Assembly: GCF_001282625.1 (NCBI RefSeq)
Contig: NZ_CTEJ01000002.1
Location: 126,501-190,500, forward strand
Reading direction: 5' to 3'
Length of the DNA stretch: 64,000 bases
From: Lascolabacillus massiliensis
GTDB taxonomy: Bacteria > Bacteroidota > Bacteroidia > Bacteroidales > Dysgonomonadaceae
Below, in pieces: positions 55,616-64,000 of the stretch (position 1 is the first letter of the stretch; each line of letters begins with the position of its first letter). The notes beneath the pieces were generated by a model, which had not been told where the DNA came from, did not search any database, and saw nothing but the letters and a program-made list of their open reading frames with translations. Position numbers and translations under genes: made by a program.

Positions 55616-57082
55616 TCACCAGTTAATATCTTCAATAGGTGCAATCTCATAACCGATAACCTTTTCCAAATCGGCCTTTGCAGCCAGATAGTCATATATA
55701 GCATTTCTGTTTTGAAGTTCTGCATTAAGAACGGCAAGTGCAGCTGCATTTACATCAACAATTGTTCCCATTCCTGTTTCATATCTCTTCAAGGTTATTT
55801 CGTGACCCCTGCGAGCCAGTTCTACAGAAGACTGTGAGGCTATTACCTGTTCTATATTTTTGTTTATCAGATCAAAATTATTTTTTATGGATAGCTTTAA
55901 TGATCTCTCCAGATTTTTACGCTGTTCCCCTAGCTGGTGCAGTTGGATTTCTGACTGTTTTACATTATGATATCGCTGTCCACCGCTAAAAAGAGGAATT
56001 TGAAGTGTTATTCCAATTGTTGAATATGGATCCCAACGATAATCACTGAATCGAAAGTCGTTATTCTGACTCATATAAGTCCAATTGAAAGAAGTAACAA
56101 GTGAAGGTGCATACTGCAGCTTCTGTATCTCATATGCATTTTTTGCCTGCTGAGCCTGTAAATCGAACTGCTTAATATCACTATTCTGCAATAATGACGT
56201 ATCTGCAGGTATTATAATGTTTGAAATTGTAGCTTCATATTCATCAAGTGATCCCGTTACTTTTAGTGGTAAATCACCATCGATACCCATTAGCATATTC
56301 AATTGAAGTTCTGCAATCTTTCTCATATTTTCTGCCTGCAGAATATTGGGGATCAGACTCTTTAACCTAACCTCGGCAGTAACAACATCATACTCAGCAA
56401 CTATGCCCTGGTTATATCTATTTTTAATATTAACAAGGTTTAATGAGTCGGTCTCATATGTGAGCTTTAATACATTATAACTATCCTGAGCAAGTAATAG
56501 ACTGAAGTAGGCTTTCTTAACCTGGTTGATAAGATCAATTCGCGAAGCTCTGGCCTGCTCCATTGCGAGTCGTATATCCACTTCGCTCATCTGAATATTC
56601 TTCCATAATGAGGGAACAACCAATGGCATATTCACATTAAGACCTGCAGTCCATACATTAAAACGTCCCATTTGAATTCCATCACCTGATGATTCTGGAT
56701 CAGGTGACATCATTTTACCAAATACTTCTAAAATCTTAAGTTCTTCGGGAGTATAATCATTTGGATCTATATCACCCCCGAAACCAAATCCTTCATCAAA
56801 ATATACTGTTTGCCTTTTAATTGCACGCTGATACGATCCAATTACATCCATCTGAGGAAATAATGCACCATATGCGCTTTTTTTAGCATACTCCTTCTTT
56901 TTAATTTCCATATCAGCCACTTTCACGGTGGGATTTTCACTCAGTGCAATTTCCAGTGCACTGTTTAAATCGATGTGCAAACTATCAGTTTGCTGAGCAT
57001 TTGCAACGTTCAGTCCATTAAGACTGAGTAACATCACTAAAAGCATCATTAACATCTTTGGATTCATAATAGATTTATTCAT
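55616..57082 (-). CDS. TolC-family outer-membrane efflux protein
   Basis: The 488-residue protein has a signal peptide and the two OEP repeats. LNSALEIALSENPTVKVADMEI opens the first helical repeat, and RSLKLSIKNNFDLINKNIEQVIASQSSVELARRGHEITLKRYETG the second. It would form the trimeric exit channel of the RND pump encoded downstream. The TetR gene precedes it by 84 nt with no separate promoter in between that I can see. Confidence 0.92.
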   Translation of the reverse strand: MNKSIMNPKMLMMLLVMLLSLNGLNVANAQQTDSLHIDLNSALEIALSENPTVKVADMEIKKKEYAKKSAYGALFPQMDVIGSYQRAIKRQTVYFDEGFGFGGDIDPNDYTPEELKILEVFGKMMSPDPESSGDGIQMGRFNVWTAGLNVNMPLVVPSLWKNIQMSEVDIRLAMEQARASRIDLINQVKKAYFSLLLAQDSYNVLKLTYETDSLNLVNIKNRYNQGIVAEYDVVTAEVRLKSLIPNILQAENMRKIAELQLNMLMGIDGDLPLKVTGSLDEYEATISNIIIPADTSLLQNSDIKQFDLQAQQAKNAYEIQKLQYAPSLVTSFNWTYMSQNNDFRFSDYRWDPYSTIGITLQIPLFSGGQRYHNVKQSEIQLHQLGEQRKNLERSLKLSIKNNFDLINKNIEQVIASQSSVELARRGHEITLKRYETGMGTIVDVNAAALAVLNAELQNRNAIYDYLAAKADLEKVIGYEIAPIEDINW

Positions 57083-57166
57083 CTTTCAACTTAAATACTT
57101 TATTTTATTTTTATACCTTCGAATCAATGAACTAATAAAACTCATTTATTAAACGACTTATCTCTA

Positions 57167-57775
57167 TTAATTACTCTTTTCTTTTTCGAGATAAGCATCA
57201 ATTATTTTTATTCCTTTCTCTGTCGATATGCCTCTGACAAAATTTATCATCATTGTCTTGAATAGTTCATTAAAAGAGAATGGTGGTTTTTCTATGTATG
57301 AGGCTCGTAAATAGGTGTGTGTGCTCTCTTCAACTAAAAATGCAGCTATCTTAATATTAAGATCTTCACGTATATATCCCTGATTAATACCCTTTTGCAA
57401 AAACTCTTGTAAGAAATTATTATTCTCTTCCATATTTTTCTGGATCAATGCTGCTACTTTAGGATAATATTTATATATATCCTGAAAGAATTTAGCATTA
57501 CACTCGGGCATTTGAGACTGTATCTCGATAACTTTCAAGAAAACCTCAACTACATTATAATCATCAGAAAGGTATTCTTGAAAAGCCAAATTACGATCAT
57601 CTCTTAGCTTGATCATTAGAGAAGTAAGGATATCCTCTTTATCCTTAAAATTCTCGTATATAGTTCTTTTAGATATTCCCAAAGATGTTGCAAGCTCATC
57701 CATTGAAACACTTTTTATGCCATATACGAAGAATAAATCTTCTGCTTTCTTTAATATTCGATCTTTTATTTCCAT
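57167..57775 (-). CDS. TetR/AcrR-family regulator of the efflux operon
   Basis: The 202-residue protein has the N-terminal TetR helix-turn-helix: KAEDLFFVYGIKSVSMDELATSLGISKRTIYENFKDKEDIL. The C-terminal ligand-binding domain is divergent, as usual. It is the first gene of the efflux operon. A palindrome over the promoter's -33 element (57812-57846) is a likely binding site, so it would repress itself and the pump. Confidence 0.92.
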   Translation of the reverse strand: MEIKDRILKKAEDLFFVYGIKSVSMDELATSLGISKRTIYENFKDKEDILTSLMIKLRDDRNLAFQEYLSDDYNVVEVFLKVIEIQSQMPECNAKFFQDIYKYYPKVAALIQKNMEENNNFLQEFLQKGINQGYIREDLNIKIAAFLVEESTHTYLRASYIEKPPFSFNELFKTMMINFVRGISTEKGIKIIDAYLEKEKSN

Positions 57776-57797
57776 TTGCTGCGTTTTAAAATGCGTG

Positions 57798-57846
57798 CAA
57801 AGGTAATTAGTAAAACTTGAAAACTCAAAACAGTTTTCCAGGTTTT
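57798..57846 (-). promoter_or_regulatory. TetR-efflux promoter and overlapping operator
   Basis: On the minus strand TTTG (57829-57826), 20 nt, then TACCTTTG (57805-57798). GAAAACT (57819-57825), the loop CAAAAC, and AGTTTTC (57832-57838) form a perfect inverted repeat centred on the -33 element. Outer AAAAC/GTTTT arms extend it to 57812-57846. Confidence 0.7.
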
Positions 57847-57877
57847 AACATACTTTATTATAAGATCTTTTCATATT

Positions 57878-58720
57878 TTACAATTTAAGTACATCTCTGA
57901 GGGATTTATAACCTGAAGCGCTGGCTCTGATTTGGTCTCCGTTGTTAAGTGTTAGCATTTGATTTTGCTTTTCGTATAGCTCAATGCGTAGTATTTTTTC
58001 AACATTTACAATATAAGATCTATGAACTCTTACAAATTTTGATTGAGGTAAACCTGCTTCATAATACTTCATAGTATCCTCTTTCATATATTTACCATGA
58101 TCAGTAACTATTTTTACGTAATCACCATCAGCCTCAATATATATGATATCCTGAACAAGAATTACATGAATTTTATTTCCTACTTTCACGGCAATACGTT
58201 CTATTGCTTCTGAACCTTCATCTGTCTGTTCCGGATTTAGTTTAGTTTCATTACTATCTGCTTTGAAATCTGTATCTGGCTCTGTTTCTATTTTATTTTC
58301 CACAACAACCATTTTATAATGTATAAACTGAATATCAATAATATATAACAACAACCCTATGAATGCGTTCATTGGAATTATATCAACAAACTTCTCAATA
58401 TTTTCACTTCCAAGAATATAGTAGGAGGTAGCAAAACTTAGGCCTACCCAAACTGCTGTTACAAGAATACCTAATGCAAAATAATTTATAAATTGCTGTA
58501 TAGGTTCAAGTTTTACATAGTTAGCTGATGGAATTACTATCAATAATAATCTGCATATTCCCAAAAGCAATAATCCATCGATCATACTTTTCAGTAAAAA
58601 TATATTGAAAGAGAATGAAACGAGTGGTTGATATGCGAGGGTGTTCAACACAGCAAAAATGGCACTTAGAAGTAAAAGTATCAACCATTGAATCTGTGTA
58701 TATGTGAATATAAATTTCAT
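57878..58720 (-). CDS. Membrane-anchored LytTR-domain regulator
   Basis: The 280-residue protein has four hydrophobic helices in the first 150 residues and a C-terminal LytTR DNA-binding domain (IYIEADGDYVKIVTDHGKYMKEDTMKYYEAGLP...FVRVHRSYIVNVEKI). No receiver domain is present. It probably senses a membrane signal directly and binds DNA from the membrane. The upstream LiaF-like gene ends 14 nt before its start, so the pair is an operon. Confidence 0.85.
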   Translation of the reverse strand: MKFIFTYTQIQWLILLLLSAIFAVLNTLAYQPLVSFSFNIFLLKSMIDGLLLLGICRLLLIVIPSANYVKLEPIQQFINYFALGILVTAVWVGLSFATSYYILGSENIEKFVDIIPMNAFIGLLLYIIDIQFIHYKMVVVENKIETEPDTDFKADSNETKLNPEQTDEGSEAIERIAVKVGNKIHVILVQDIIYIEADGDYVKIVTDHGKYMKEDTMKYYEAGLPQSKFVRVHRSYIVNVEKILRIELYEKQNQMLTLNNGDQIRASASGYKSLRDVLKL

Positions 58721-58734
58721 TCTTTAATTTATGT

Positions 58735-59490
58735 CTATAGAATTGAGCATCCTCCGAATGTAAGATTTCCTTGCAGAATCAATTTCCTTGATTGATCAGT
58801 TTGAGAAACTAATCTTTTATCTTCAACTCCACCTAATACTGTATGAATTCTTGTTTCGACAAGCCAGCTGTCAGGTATGTATAGTTCTATTCCACCGAAA
58901 ATTGCAGATATATCCAGATAGGTCTCCCCTTCAGGAAGTGTGGTTTTGCGAAGGTCAAGAACTACACCGCCAAAAACTGCACTTATACTTCCACCATTAA
59001 ATACAGGGTCTAAAAATATACTTTCTGAGCCACCAAAAGTTACATTTTTATTAATTACACCATCTCTATTTTCTGTTGATTGAAATTGCATTGAACGGTT
59101 TCCACAACCTCTCATACTCCTGTTTCTGCCAGAAATAACATTAAAAACAATTACTATTCCAACTATAATTAGCAGTAATGGCCAATAAACATTCGTAAAA
59201 TTATCTTGAATACCGCTTAAATAGTCAGGATATGCTTCTGCTAATCTGGGTAGTAGAAAAAATATACCTGCAATAAGCCAAATAAATCCAAAAGCAAAGT
59301 CTCTCTTTGAGAAGCTGATTACAGATAGTATAATAAATATAAAAGGCCATGAAAAAACAACAGATCTGAGAACAGGGTCAATCCATCCAAAATTAAAAGA
59401 AAGAAATAGAAACCCGGCAAGTATAAGAAGTATTCCAAAAGTAATTCCTTGTACTTTTGGAGTTTCATTTGGCTTAAATTTTTTTTCCAT
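58735..59490 (-). CDS. LiaF-like membrane protein
   Basis: The 251-residue protein has about four membrane helices in the N-terminal half, resembling the LiaF transmembrane domain, and a C-terminal beta-helical domain like the cell-wall-active-antibiotics response domain (VFGGVVLDLRKTTLPEGETYLDISAIFGGIEL). LiaF-type proteins modulate envelope-stress signalling. Here it is paired with the membrane LytTR regulator and probably controls it. Confidence 0.82.
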   Translation of the reverse strand: MEKKFKPNETPKVQGITFGILLILAGFLFLSFNFGWIDPVLRSVVFSWPFIFIILSVISFSKRDFAFGFIWLIAGIFFLLPRLAEAYPDYLSGIQDNFTNVYWPLLLIIVGIVIVFNVISGRNRSMRGCGNRSMQFQSTENRDGVINKNVTFGGSESIFLDPVFNGGSISAVFGGVVLDLRKTTLPEGETYLDISAIFGGIELYIPDSWLVETRIHTVLGGVEDKRLVSQTDQSRKLILQGNLTFGGCSIL

Positions 59491-59590
59491 ATGTAAAAAT
59501 ATTAAATTGTTTAAAATTTATCAATTATCTTAAAGTATTTAGCTATGTATATAACACTACTGAAATTACATGACTATGAATTAAGTTTCG

Positions 59591-59623
59591 CAAAGATATG
59601 CTAAGAGGGTTACCATGTACAAT
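59591..59623 (-). promoter_or_regulatory. Promoter for the LiaF-LytTR pair
   Basis: On the minus strand ATTG (59623-59620), 21 nt, then TATCTTTG (59598-59591). It would give a leader of about 95 nt. Confidence 0.5.
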
Positions 59624-59690
59624 AATAAATCGATGAACATCATTAATTTCCCCGACGAATGAAGTAATTTCTACTGTAAATAATAGCTTA

Positions 59691-59722
59691 TTTTACAAAT
59701 AATGATAAAATAGTTATCTTTG
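59691..59722 (+). promoter_or_regulatory. Promoter for the small lipoprotein gene
   Basis: TTTT (59691-59694), 20 nt, then TATCTTTG (59715-59722), one mismatch from consensus. The ATG lies 29 nt downstream. Confidence 0.55.
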
Positions 59723-59751
59723 AAATTAATATCTCAAGAAGTTAATATCAT

Positions 59752-60171
59752 ATGAAAAGCAAAAGGTATTTTATATTCTCGGTTCTGGCGATTAATCTAT
59801 TATTTTCTGTCGGTTGCACAGGAGGTAAATCTAATGTAACAGAGATTAGTGAAATTGTTATCAATGGAGAATCGATGATTGATGAAAAAGTAATTGTTGA
59901 AGGATTATGTACTCATGTATGTGAAAAGAGTGGTATGAAACTATTTCTGAAGGATGAAAAGAGTGATTTCACAATACGTGCTGAATCAAGTGCTACTCTT
60001 GGTAAGTTTGATCCTGATTGTGTGGATAAATATGTAAGAGTTGTTGGTACAATTGCTGCAGATGAACAAATTGTTAACAGTACTAATACTCATCACACTG
60101 AGGAGTGTGAGTCAGAAAATTCACAAATAATATTTCACATTGAAGCTGAACATTATCAGATAATCGAGTAA
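59752..60171 (+). CDS. Small Cys-rich lipoprotein with OB-like region
   Basis: The 139-residue protein has a lipobox at Cys22 (SVGC). The mature part looks like a small beta-barrel of OB type (KVIVEGLCTHVCEKSGMKLFL, then FTIRAESS, then KYVRVVGTIAAD). Cys53, His55 and Cys57 are clustered, with Cys90, His114-His115 and Cys119 further on. This suggests metal binding or disulfides. I do not recognise the family with certainty. It stands alone ahead of maeB. Confidence 0.7.
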   Translation: MKSKRYFIFSVLAINLLFSVGCTGGKSNVTEISEIVINGESMIDEKVIVEGLCTHVCEKSGMKLFLKDEKSDFTIRAESSATLGKFDPDCVDKYVRVVGTIAADEQIVNSTNTHHTEECESENSQIIFHIEAEHYQIIE

Positions 60172-60201
60172 AGAAAATTATAAACTATCGCATTATTTTT
60201 A

Positions 60202-60209
60202 TAATTTTG
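60202..60209 (+). promoter_or_regulatory. Candidate -7 element of maeB
   Basis: TAATTTTG matches TAnnTTTG exactly, 37 nt before the ATG. No convincing -33 is seen. Confidence 0.45.
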
Positions 60210-60246
60210 TGCATATTATTATTTTTACTGCACAAAAACAATCAAA

Positions 60247-62550
60247 ATGACAAATAACAAGTTGCGTAAAGATGCCCTTGATTATCACTCTCAGGGGCGT
60301 CCGGGAAAGATTGAGGTTTTACCTACCAAACCTTATAACTCTCAACATGATTTATCTTTAGCTTATTCACCGGGTGTTGCTGAACCATGCCTTGAAATAA
60401 AAAATGATCCGGGTGCTGCATATAAATATACTGCTAAGGGAAACCTTGTTGCAGTTATATCAAATGGAACAGCTGTTCTTGGTTTAGGTGATATAGGTGC
60501 CGTTGCAGGAAAACCTGTTATGGAAGGAAAAGGTCTTCTCTTTAAAATATTTGCAGGCATCGATGTTTTTGATATTGAGGTTAACGAGAAAGATCCTGAA
60601 AAGTTTATTCAGATAGTTAAAGCAATTTCTCCAACATTCGGTGGTATCAACCTGGAGGATATAAAAGCACCTGAGTGTTTTGAGATTGAGGAACGCCTGA
60701 AAGCAGAACTCGATATTCCTATTATGCACGACGATCAGCATGGAACTGCTATTATATCGGCGTGCGGACTACTTAATGCTCTTGAGCTTAATGGTAAAAA
60801 AATTGATGAAATAAAGATTGTTGTTAATGGAGCGGGTGCTGCAGCTAATTCATGTACTCAACTATATATTGCATTAGGAGCGAAACTTGAGAATATTGTG
60901 ATGCTAGACTCAAAAGGTGTAATAAGTAAATATAGAACAGACCTTAATGAGCGCAAGAAACCATTTGCAACTGACAGAAAAATAACAACTCTTGAAGAGG
61001 CAGTTAAGGGTGCTGATATGTTTCTAGGATTATCTGTAGCTGATGTGCTGACTACAGACATGGTAAAATCGATGAGTAAAGATCCAATTGTTTTTGCACT
61101 TGCTAATCCTAATCCTGAAATTTCTTACGAGCTTGCAATGAGTGCAAGAGAGGATATAATATTTGCGACCGGACGTTCAGATCATCCTAATCAGATAAAC
61201 AATGTACTTGGATTCCCATATATTTTCCGTGGTGCTTTGGATGTTCAAGCAACATGTATTAACGAAGAGATGAAAATTGCAACTGTTTATGCTCTGGCTG
61301 AACTCACAAAAAAAACAGTTCCTGATGTTGTTAATACAGCATACAGTATCAAAAAGTTACGTTTTGGCAGAGATTATATAATTCCTAAACCACTTGATCC
61401 AAGACTTCTTACAACTGTTGCTCCTGCTGTAGCTAGGGCTGCCATGGAGTCAGGTGTTGCCCGCAAGCCTATCGAAAATTGGGAGGAATATGATCATAAG
61501 CTGCGTGATCTTATGGGTCTTGATAATAAGATGGTGCGTAGAATGTACGAAATGGCGCGACTAAATCCTAAACGTGTTGTGTTCTCTGAGACTAATCATC
61601 TTAATATGCTTAAGGCTGCGGAAAATGCATATGCTGAAGGTATATGTCATCCTATTTTATTGGGAAATGAAGAGAAGATTGCAAAGATCGCAAAAGAGAA
61701 CCAGATTAGTCTTAATGGAATAGAGATAGTTAATTTACGTCACGATCGTGAAGAAGAGCGTAGATTGCGTTATGCAGAAATCCTTTCCAAAAAGAGAGAA
61801 CGTCAGGGAATGACTTTTGAAGAAGCTGCTGAGAAGATGTTCGAACGCAACTATTTTGGAATGATGATGGTTGAAACCGGAGAGGCGGATGCAATGATAA
61901 CAGGTGTATTCAGTAAATATGCCGACACTATTGAAATTGCTAAAGAGGTGATTGGTATCCGTGAGGGTCTTAACCATATTGGTGCAATGCATATAGTAAA
62001 CACTAAAAAAGGTATGCTGTTTCTTGCTGATACTCTATTCAACAGACATCCTGATACAGATACTTTGATAGACATAGCTAGATTGGCTGATGCTACTGTT
62101 AAGTTTTTCAATCATGATCCTGTAATAGCGATGGTTTCCTATTCTAACTTCGGGTCAGACTCAGTAGGCAGTCCTGCGAGCGTTCACCAGGTTGTTAAAA
62201 CACTTCACGAAAGATATCCTGAAATGGTTGTTGATGGTGAAATGCAAGTTAATTATGCCCTGAATAAAGAATTGAGAGATAAGAAATATCCTTTTACACG
62301 TTTACGCGATAAAGAGGTAAATACACTTGTTTTCCCTAATCTGAGTTCAGCCAATGCTTCATACAAAATACTTAAAGAAACTGGAAAGAATGATATAATT
62401 GGTCCTATTCAAATGGGACTAAACAAACCGGTACATATTTTAGATGTAGATACTTCTGTGCGTGATATAGTAAATATGGTAGCCGTAGCAGTTATTGATG
62501 CAATTGTTGAAGAAAATATAAGATTAAATAATTTATCAAGAATAATTTAG
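60247..62550 (+). CDS. maeB: NADP-dependent malic enzyme fused to phosphotransacetylase domain
   Basis: The 767-residue protein decarboxylates malate to pyruvate. The N-terminal malic-enzyme domain shows [31 protein letters not shown] and [13 protein letters not shown], followed by a Rossmann segment with [10 protein letters not shown]. The C-terminal part, from about residue 430, is a phosphate-acetyltransferase-like domain ([20 protein letters not shown]), often non-catalytic and regulatory through acetyl-CoA. The fused form is usual in Bacteroidota. It feeds pyruvate and NADPH into fermentation. Confidence 0.96.
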   Translation: MTNNKLRKDALDYHSQGRPGKIEVLPTKPYNSQHDLSLAYSPGVAEPCLEIKNDPGAAYKYTAKGNLVAVISNGTAVLGLGDIGAVAGKPVMEGKGLLFKIFAGIDVFDIEVNEKDPEKFIQIVKAISPTFGGINLEDIKAPECFEIEERLKAELDIPIMHDDQHGTAIISACGLLNALELNGKKIDEIKIVVNGAGAAANSCTQLYIALGAKLENIVMLDSKGVISKYRTDLNERKKPFATDRKITTLEEAVKGADMFLGLSVADVLTTDMVKSMSKDPIVFALANPNPEISYELAMSAREDIIFATGRSDHPNQINNVLGFPYIFRGALDVQATCINEEMKIATVYALAELTKKTVPDVVNTAYSIKKLRFGRDYIIPKPLDPRLLTTVAPAVARAAMESGVARKPIENWEEYDHKLRDLMGLDNKMVRRMYEMARLNPKRVVFSETNHLNMLKAAENAYAEGICHPILLGNEEKIAKIAKENQISLNGIEIVNLRHDREEERRLRYAEILSKKRERQGMTFEEAAEKMFERNYFGMMMVETGEADAMITGVFSKYADTIEIAKEVIGIREGLNHIGAMHIVNTKKGMLFLADTLFNRHPDTDTLIDIARLADATVKFFNHDPVIAMVSYSNFGSDSVGSPASVHQVVKTLHERYPEMVVDGEMQVNYALNKELRDKKYPFTRLRDKEVNTLVFPNLSSANASYKILKETGKNDIIGPIQMGLNKPVHILDVDTSVRDIVNMVAVAVIDAIVEENIRLNNLSRII

Positions 62551-62599
62551 GTATCTTCATCATTCAATAGAAACATATCTAATAAACAATCAAAATATT

Positions 62600-63952
62600 A
62601 TGTCAAAAAGAAAAAGATTTATGCTTCCTGAAACGGAAATACCAACACAGTGGTATAATATTACTGCTGAGATGAAAAATAAACCTTTACCAATGATCAA
62701 TCCACAAACAAAAGAGGAACTCAAAGCTGAGGATCTGTTTCCATTGTTTGCTGAGGAGCTATCACGCCAGGAAGTAAACCAAACTGATACATGGATAGAT
62801 ATTCCAGATGAAGTAAGAGATAAATATAAAATATATCGTCCCACTCCGCTGGTAAGAGCAACTGAACTTGAGAAAACACTTGATACACCAGCGCATATAT
62901 ATTTTAAAAATGAAAGTGTTAGTCCCGTTGGTTCACATAAATTGAACTCAGCATTACCACAAGCTTACTATAATAAAGTTGATGGAACAACTAACATTAC
63001 TACAGAGACCGGAGCTGGTCAATGGGGTACCGCACTTGCATTCGCTGCCAAAGCATTTGGTCTTGAACTTGCAGTCTATATGGTAAAGATAAGCTACGAA
63101 CAAAAGCCTTACAGACGTTCTCTTATGCAGACATGGGGTGCTCAGGTAATTGCATCACCAAGCATGTCTACCAAGGCTGGACGTAAAATCATTACCGACC
63201 ATCCTAACTATCAGGGAAGTTTAGGTACTGCTATTTCTGAAGCCATTGAATTAGCAATGCAAACAGAAAATTGCAAATACGCTTTAGGAAGTGTTTTAAA
63301 CCATGTTTCATTACATCAGACTATTATTGGACTTGAAGCTGAAAAACAGATGGAGATGGCAGATGAGTATCCGGATATTGTAATTGGTTGCTTTGGAGGT
63401 GGTTCAAATTTCTCAGGCATAAGTTTCCCATTCATGCGTCACAACTTCACAGGTGAAAAGAAAACACGTTTTGTGGCAGCTGAGCCTGCATCATGTCCTA
63501 AACTGACCAGAGGGGAATTTAAATATGACTTCGGAGATGAAACTGGTTATACCCCACTTATCCCAATGTTTACACTAGGACATAAGTTTACACCGGCAAA
63601 TATTCATGCTGGGGGACTTCGATATCATGGCGCAGGTAGCATTGTTAGTCAGCTTCTTAAAGATGGCTATATTGAAGCAGTAGATATAAAACAGCTTGAC
63701 TCTTTTAATGCTGGTGTATTATTTGCTCGTACTGAAGGTATTGTTCCTGCACCTGAATCAAATCATGCAATAGCAGCAGCAATTAATGAGGCTTTAAAAG
63801 CTAAAGAAGAAGGAAAGAAAAAAGTAATTCTGTTTAATCTTTCAGGACATGGCTTTGTAGACATGAGTGCTTATGATCAATTCCTCGCTGGTGATCTTAC
63901 AAATCATGTAGTTTCGGACGAAGATATTAGTAAGTTTTTAACAGAAGTCTGA
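62600..63952 (+). CDS. trpB: TrpB2-type tryptophan synthase beta chain
   Basis: The 450-residue fold-type II PLP enzyme shows the TrpB2 features: RPTPLVRATELEKTL, the PLP lysine Lys114 in GSHKLNSA, GAGQWGTALAF and the phosphate loop FGGGSNFSG. The long N-terminal extension (about 80 residues before the barrel proper) and lack of the TrpA-contact region fit the stand-alone TrpB2 group. It would convert indole and serine to tryptophan. No trpA or other trp genes are in the window. Confidence 0.9.
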   Translation: MSKRKRFMLPETEIPTQWYNITAEMKNKPLPMINPQTKEELKAEDLFPLFAEELSRQEVNQTDTWIDIPDEVRDKYKIYRPTPLVRATELEKTLDTPAHIYFKNESVSPVGSHKLNSALPQAYYNKVDGTTNITTETGAGQWGTALAFAAKAFGLELAVYMVKISYEQKPYRRSLMQTWGAQVIASPSMSTKAGRKIITDHPNYQGSLGTAISEAIELAMQTENCKYALGSVLNHVSLHQTIIGLEAEKQMEMADEYPDIVIGCFGGGSNFSGISFPFMRHNFTGEKKTRFVAAEPASCPKLTRGEFKYDFGDETGYTPLIPMFTLGHKFTPANIHAGGLRYHGAGSIVSQLLKDGYIEAVDIKQLDSFNAGVLFARTEGIVPAPESNHAIAAAINEALKAKEEGKKKVILFNLSGHGFVDMSAYDQFLAGDLTNHVVSDEDISKFLTEV

Positions 63953-64000
63953 TATAGCTGAAAATGAGTATTAACAAAGAGCTGAGACTAATTTAATCCA

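Noticed and set aside
63964-63996. Short ATG frame at the right edge
   Set aside because: It has only ten codons, with no His-, Trp- or Leu-rich run, promoter or terminator to suggest a leader peptide.

Overview
The window looks like an ordinary chromosomal segment of an anaerobic or facultative member of the Bacteroidota, most likely order Bacteroidales; a Dysgonomonadaceae/Porphyromonadaceae-like affiliation is an inference. The DNA is AT-rich. Start codons mostly lack Shine-Dalgarno sequences. Many genes are preceded by the Bacteroidota promoter core TAnnTTTG, several with a TTTG or TTG element 19-21 nt upstream. The tRNA genes do not encode CCA. Several family markers also fit: a Bacteroidota putative porin, a PG0541-type PII-like protein behind an RND pump, an archaeal-type ProRS and a malic enzyme fused to a phosphotransacetylase domain. 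I see no insertion sequence, prophage, integron, CRISPR array or rRNA.

Layout. 1-4.1 kb: the 3' part of the F-type ATP synthase operon (atpB end, E, F, H, A, G), convergent with engB. 4.8-7.0 kb: a Na+:solute symporter and a HAD phosphatase behind a well-formed promoter, divergent from a lipid-kinase gene. 8-13 kb, minus strand: LemA, a DUF2207 membrane protein, a GNAT acetyltransferase and an OvoA-type ovothiol synthase. 13.3-17.2 kb: iron alcohol dehydrogenase, folK, and a RelA/SpoT protein with a degenerate hydrolase site. 17.5-26 kb: a secreted GH2 beta-mannosidase, an MFS exporter, proS, menA, and a GH29 alpha-fucosidase behind a secreted protein of unknown function. 26-33.6 kb: HerA-like ATPase, YiiX-like lipoprotein, DUF368/PopT carrier, a PH-like membrane protein, a small secreted charged protein, a solute-binding protein and a large porin. 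33.7-41 kb: the complete histidine operon hisG-D-C-B-H-A-F-IE, preceded by an 18-codon leader peptide with four consecutive His codons and a terminator/antiterminator. 41-46 kb, minus: rplU-rpmA, two tRNA-Leu genes running into nnr, and a PadR-PspC pair. 46.3-50.5 kb: coaBC, an M23 peptidase and pncB. 51-59.5 kb, minus: a TetR-TolC-adaptor-RND-PII-like efflux operon, and a LiaF-like/membrane-LytTR pair. 59.7-64 kb: a small Cys-rich lipoprotein, maeB and a TrpB2-type synthase.

The most informative non-coding features are the histidine attenuator, in which the last codons of the leader peptide also serve as the antiterminator arm; a palindrome over the -33 element of the TetR-efflux promoter; and two intergenic clusters of an 11-bp-periodic GGTAAG repeat (17.4 kb and 50.9 kb). 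All functional assignments come from reading motifs and family resemblance; no database search was run.
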